Shown here one piece after another: positions 60,934-64,000 of a DNA stretch of 64,000 nt; the first letter of the stretch is position 1; each line of letters starts with the position of its first letter. The DNA is from Trebonia kvetii (GTDB lineage: Bacteria > Actinomycetota > Actinomycetes > Streptosporangiales > Streptosporangiaceae). The notes under the pieces are model-generated. The model had not been told where the DNA came from and did no database searches. It was given only the letters and a program-made list of their open reading frames with translations. Where the stretch lies: the NCBI RefSeq assembly GCF_007827045.1, contig NZ_RPFW01000003.1, forward strand, positions 806,001 through 870,000. Direction: 5' to 3'. Made by a program: the position numbers and the translations under genes.

Positions 60934-62346
60934 CTAGCCCGCGTTCTGCAGGAGGGTGTTGACGTTGGAGGTGGCGGTCTTGAGCAGCGTCGGGATGTCG
61001 GCGTTCTGCTCGGTGAGCACCGCGAGCATCACCGGGTCAAGCGTCTTGTAGACGGCCTGCGCGTCGGTCGGCTCGCCGTCGCCGTTCTCCTGTGCCTTGA
61101 TGAACGGCTGGTAGTAGGCGGTGTTGATGGTCGCGGACGCGGCCCGGAGCGAGTTGATCTTGTCGCCGGTGGGCCCGACGAACAGCTCGGGCTCGGGGAA
61201 GCCGACGGGGAAGCCGTCCGCCTTCTGCCGGGTGAAGTTGAACTGGCCGGTGCCCGGCGTCAGGTTCTCGAAGTCGATCCACTTGATGCCGGCCTCGATC
61301 TGCGCCGGGGTGTCGTGCTTCGCGAACACGAAGTCGTTGCCGCCGGACAGCGAGCCGGCCGCGGTGCCCGTCAGGCTGGGCAGCGGGCCCATCCCGATGT
61401 CGCTCAGGTTGCCCTTGTCCGTCGGGACGATCACGTTGTAGATGTCGTCGGGCGCGGCGATGTACATGCCGAGCTTGCCGGCGCCGAACTGCTGCTGCAG
61501 CGCGCCCCAGGCGAGACCCTGGCTGGCGCTCATCGCGTTGTCCTTGAACCGCAGGTTGTGCAGTGCCTGCAGGATCTGCTGGGCGTCCGCGGTGTTGAAG
61601 CTCGCGGTGGCGGGCGCGGTGTTGGTGTTGACCATGCTGCCGCCCACGGCGTCGATGTAGGAGGAGAAGTGCCAGCCGCCGTTGTTGCCGGCGCTGTACT
61701 CACCCCAGCCCTCGATGCCGTTGCCGAGCTTGGCGATCGCGGTCGCGTCCGTCTCGACCTCGGCCCAGGTGGTCGGCGGGTTGTCGGGGTTGAGTCCCGC
61801 CTGCTGGAAGAGCTTCCTGTTGTAGATGAGCCCCTGCGTGTAGTTGGAGGTCGGCAGGCCGTACAGCGTCTTGCCCGCCGTGACCGCCTTCATCGAGCTC
61901 GGCGCGATGTCGGCCAGGTTCGGTACCGTCTTGGAATTCACGTACGGGGTGATGTCCGCCGCCTGGCCGGCCAGGAGCACCTGCGGCAGGTCGGTGAAGT
62001 ACGTGTAGAAGATGTCCGGCTCGGTCCCGCCGCGCAGCATCGAGGTGAAGCTGGCGGTCTGCTCGCACGGGTAGTTGTAGATGCTGTTAATGGTGATGTT
62101 GGGGTTGGCCTTCTCGAAGATCCCTACATCCTCGAGCCATTCCTTGTGCTGCACGGGCTGCTGCGCCTGGGGGGGCGCGCAGTCGATGCTGATGGTGACC
62201 TTCTGGCCGGACGCGCCTGTCGTCCCGCCGGGGGTGGCCGTGTTGCTCGAGCCGCTTGAGCAGGCCGCCGCGGTCAGAACAAGTCCCGCCGCAGCGGCCA
62301 CCGCGATAGCCCGCGGGCGCCGCAGTCGGTCGTAGATGCTGCTCAT
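60934..62346 (-). CDS. Alpha-glucoside ABC transporter substrate-binding lipoprotein
   Basis: The 470-residue protein has a signal peptide with lipobox TAAACSS and a Gly/Ser/Thr linker, then an extracellular sugar-binding fold (VTISIDCAPP, IFEKANPNITINSIYNYP, GTEPDIFYTYFTDLPQVLLAGQAADITPYV, GLIYNRKLFQQAGLNPDNPPTTWAEV). The last pattern is characteristic of family 1 sugar-binding proteins. Two cysteines (IDCAPP and YPCEQT) may form a disulfide. It heads the operon SBP-permease-permease-GH13, read away from the LacI gene. Confidence 0.93.
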   Translation of the reverse strand: MSSIYDRLRRPRAIAVAAAAGLVLTAAACSSGSSNTATPGGTTGASGQKVTISIDCAPPQAQQPVQHKEWLEDVGIFEKANPNITINSIYNYPCEQTASFTSMLRGGTEPDIFYTYFTDLPQVLLAGQAADITPYVNSKTVPNLADIAPSSMKAVTAGKTLYGLPTSNYTQGLIYNRKLFQQAGLNPDNPPTTWAEVETDATAIAKLGNGIEGWGEYSAGNNGGWHFSSYIDAVGGSMVNTNTAPATASFNTADAQQILQALHNLRFKDNAMSASQGLAWGALQQQFGAGKLGMYIAAPDDIYNVIVPTDKGNLSDIGMGPLPSLTGTAAGSLSGGNDFVFAKHDTPAQIEAGIKWIDFENLTPGTGQFNFTRQKADGFPVGFPEPELFVGPTGDKINSLRAASATINTAYYQPFIKAQENGDGEPTDAQAVYKTLDPVMLAVLTEQNADIPTLLKTATSNVNTLLQNAG

Positions 62347-62679
62347 CGCTCCATCCCTTTCTATGGGGCTGAATGTGGGCGATGGGCACACCCGCCCTGC
62401 TTCGCGCCTGTCGCGCTAGCAGCCGGGCCGGGCACCGTCGCCGTTAGGGGTGAACATACATAGCCAGACATCTGTCGGCAAGATCTCGATCATCCGCTGC
62501 AAAGAAACAACATTCATATGCAGGTCTTGGACTCTTCTCCGGTGAACGCTCACATCGGCCACATAGCCCGTTATCCTGCGGCTTTTGCCCTGCAAGTCAG
62601 CGGAGCACTCGCCGTCAGAGGGTGAAAATATCTCTCTGATAACGCAAATTCTTGCGTTGATATGACGTACACTTGCTGC
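62347..62679. other. 333-bp divergent control region between the binding-protein and LacI genes
   Basis: No gene is present. The region carries the LacI-type dyad at 62641 and a weaker CAGA-ca-TCTG dyad near 62466. An AT-richer stretch (about 62490-62530, with CATATG) probably holds the operon promoter. No second perfect copy of the LacI dyad was found near the operon side. Confidence 0.6.
62641..62658. promoter_or_regulatory. LacI-family operator
   Basis: AACGCAA-attc-TTGCGTT is a perfect 7+7 dyad of the size and CG-containing type that LacI-family proteins bind. It ends 21 bases before the LacI ATG at 62680. Confidence 0.75.
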
Positions 62680-63693
62680 ATGACGCGTACTCCCGCCCGG
62701 CGTCTTGCCGAGGTTGCGAAGAAGGTTGGGGTTAGTGAGGCCACCGTGAGCAGAGTGCTCAACGGAAAGGCCGGGGTGTCAGACAGCACCAGGGAAGCGG
62801 TGCTCACCGCCCTCGACGTGCTCGGCTACGAGCGGCCGAGCAAGCTGCGCGGCCAGCGCGCCCGGCTGATCGGCCTCGTCCTGCCCGAGCTGCAGAACCC
62901 GATCTTCCCCGCGCTCGCCGAGGTCATCGGTGGCGCGCTTGCCCAGCGCGGCTTTACCCCGGTGCTCTGCACCCGCACCGCGGGCGGGCTGTCCGAGGCC
63001 GATTACGTGGACATGCTGCTCGAGCAGCACGCGTCTGGCGTGGTGTTCGCCGGCGGCCACTACGCCGAGGTCGCGGCGCCGCACGAGCACTACCGCCTGC
63101 TGCGCGGCAGAGGCGTGCCCGTCGTGCTGATCAACGCGGCGATCGACCTGGACTTCCCGTGCGTGGCCACCGACGACGCCTCGGCCGCCGTGCAGGCCTT
63201 CACACACCTGTCCGCGCTCGGGCACGAGCGGATCGGCCTGGTGCTCGGCCCCGAGGATCACATGCCGTCGCGGCGTAAGCTCGCCGCGTTCACCGAGGCC
63301 GCGGCGGGCGCGGGCCTCGGCGCCGCACCCGTCGAGCACGCGCTGTTCTCGCTCGAGGGCGGCCAGGCGGCCACCACCCGGATGCTCCGCCAGGGTGTCA
63401 CCGGCATCATCTGCGGCAGCGACGTGCTTGCGCTCGGCGCGATCCGCGCGGTGCGCCGGGCGGGCCTGACCGTCCCCGGCGACGTCTCCGTGGTCGGCTA
63501 CGACGATTCCGCCTGGCTGAACGCCACCGACCCACCGCTGACCACGGTCCGCCAGCCGATCGAGTCGATGGGCAAGGCCGCCGTGGCGCTGCTCGTCAAC
63601 CAGATGGAGACCGTGATCGCGCACGCCGAGGAGCTACTGTTCGAGCCCGAACTGGTCGTCCGCGGCTCAACCGGCCCCGCCAAGACCCCCTGA
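62680..63693 (+). CDS. LacI-family transcriptional regulator of the alpha-glucoside operon
   Basis: The 337-residue regulator opens with RRLAEVAKKVGVSEATVSRVLNGKAGVSDSTREAVLTALDVLGY, the LacI HTH plus hinge helix, followed by a periplasmic-binding-like core (LIGLVLPELQNPIFPALAEVI, VVLINAAIDLDFPCVATDD, GYDDSAWLNATDPPLTTVRQP). It is divergent from the binding-protein gene and should repress the operon until an oligosaccharide or derivative binds. ATG 62662 is also in frame; 62680 leaves the usual short tail before the HTH. Confidence 0.95.
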   Translation: MTRTPARRLAEVAKKVGVSEATVSRVLNGKAGVSDSTREAVLTALDVLGYERPSKLRGQRARLIGLVLPELQNPIFPALAEVIGGALAQRGFTPVLCTRTAGGLSEADYVDMLLEQHASGVVFAGGHYAEVAAPHEHYRLLRGRGVPVVLINAAIDLDFPCVATDDASAAVQAFTHLSALGHERIGLVLGPEDHMPSRRKLAAFTEAAAGAGLGAAPVEHALFSLEGGQAATTRMLRQGVTGIICGSDVLALGAIRAVRRAGLTVPGDVSVVGYDDSAWLNATDPPLTTVRQPIESMGKAAVALLVNQMETVIAHAEELLFEPELVVRGSTGPAKTP

Positions 63694-63740
63694 CGCTCCC
63701 GCCCGTCACTGCTGCCCCCGACACCCATGAGTTCCGGCAT

Positions 63741-63803
63741 GATTCTGGCTCTGGGTGCCCGGGGGCCAATAGAGCGGGCTCTGGGTGCCCCAAGGCCAGA
63801 ATC
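63741..63803. terminator. Hairpin with internal direct repeat between convergent genes
   Basis: GATTCTGGC at 63741-63749 pairs with GCCAGAATC at 63795-63803. Inside, GGCTCTGGGTGCCC occurs twice (63747 and 63777), so alternative foldings are possible. It is a probable terminator for the LacI and methyltransferase genes. Confidence 0.55.
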
Positions 63804-63824
63804 CTCCGGGCGCGGCCCCCGCGC

Positions 63825-64000
63825 TCAGGCCGGCGCCTTCGCGGTGCCGATGATGGCCGGGCGGACGAACGGCGGCGCCTTCGGCAGCGCGGTGTTCTCC
63901 ACCTCGGTGACGGTGAAGCCGGCCTGCCTGATCGTGTCCAGGGTGGCCCGGTTGCAGTCGCACCGGACGACGAGCCTGTTGAGCCAGTTCAGCCGGTCTT
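63825..64000 (-). CDS. Methyltransferase, carboxyl-terminal fragment (cut by window edge)
   Basis: The last 58 codons of a reverse-strand gene: DRLNWLNRLVVRCDCNRATLDTIRQAGFTV followed by a tail ending PPFVRPAIIGTAKAPA. The pattern of a Cys/Asn-containing turn, an R-x-AGF helix and a final P-FVRP-I-G-A strand is common at the end of UbiE-like class I SAM methyltransferases. The SAM-binding region lies outside the window, so the assignment rests on the tail only. Confidence 0.6.
   Translation of the reverse strand, partial: DRLNWLNRLVVRCDCNRATLDTIRQAGFTVTEVENTALPKAPPFVRPAIIGTAKAPA

Overview
The window is high-GC DNA with strongly GC-biased third codon positions, and its gene content points to an actinobacterium of the Streptomyces/Streptosporangiales type. 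The markers are an XRE-DUF5753 regulator paired with a DUF397 protein, an actinobacterial SAM-methyltransferase of the PF04672 type, a DprE1-like oxidase, a class F-like sortase, many TetR/MarR/PadR/LacI regulators, several apparently leaderless promoters and C-rich intergenic DNA. It reads as ordinary chromosome: four housekeeping enzymes (thrS, rnhB, tyrS, the cobTUS block) sit among small regulator-effector modules. I saw no prophage, CRISPR array, rRNA or tRNA. The only mobile-element trace is a TnpB 3' remnant at about 47.5 kb.

Layout. 0-6 kb: a cut SRPBCC gene, universal stress protein, serine hydrolase, beta-carbonic anhydrase with truncated globin, methyltransferase, DinB protein, and an NYN/OST-HTH protein. 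6-9.5 kb: TetR divergent from a DrrAB-type exporter, then an orphan LivF-like ATPase. 9.6-12.4 kb: thrS and rnhB. 12.5-15.1 kb: PadR, a membrane protein and a secreted hydrolase that share one composite operator. 15.3-17.2 kb: MFS and MarR. 17.3-18.8 kb: a sortase divergent from its likely substrate. 19.1-22.0 kb: csoR-copZ-copA copper module. 22-28 kb: secreted peptidoglycan-binding protein, phosphodiester glycosidase, DprE1-like oxidase, Tat-exported purple acid phosphatase, small membrane protein. 28.6-32.1 kb: XRE-DUF397 pair, acyl-CoA ligase and MarR. 32.1-37.9 kb: secreted hydrolase, tyrS, AhpD-like protein, a wrecked Ser/Thr kinase gene and an APH-like kinase. 37.9-45.7 kb: a complete polyol catabolic locus (SorC regulator, ABC importer, Zn dehydrogenase, PfkB kinase). 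45.7-50.6 kb: M50 protease, L,D-transpeptidase, TnpB remnant, penicillin acylase, PPOX protein. 50.6-53.1 kb: cobT-cobU-cobS. 53.3-57 kb: fructosamine-kinase-like gene and a ClpC-type ATPase. 57-63.7 kb: an alpha-glucoside locus (GH13, two permeases, binding protein, divergent LacI). The right edge cuts a methyltransferase gene.

The genes work as self-contained circuits. Each sugar locus pairs a regulator with inverted-repeat operators in the divergent gap, a lipoprotein-dependent importer and the first catabolic enzymes. The copper locus has a textbook CsoR box. The PadR locus has the same 33-bp element at both the regulator promoter and the hydrolase promoter. The least explained signal is non-coding: a dispersed motif with core CCCGAACGGGTGCGTG occurs about nine times, mostly just after stop codons. 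Other unexplained structures are a set of strong hairpins with a shared GTGGA base and CCGGA loop, an 86-bp tandem hairpin repeat, and short phased tandem repeats at several gene borders.
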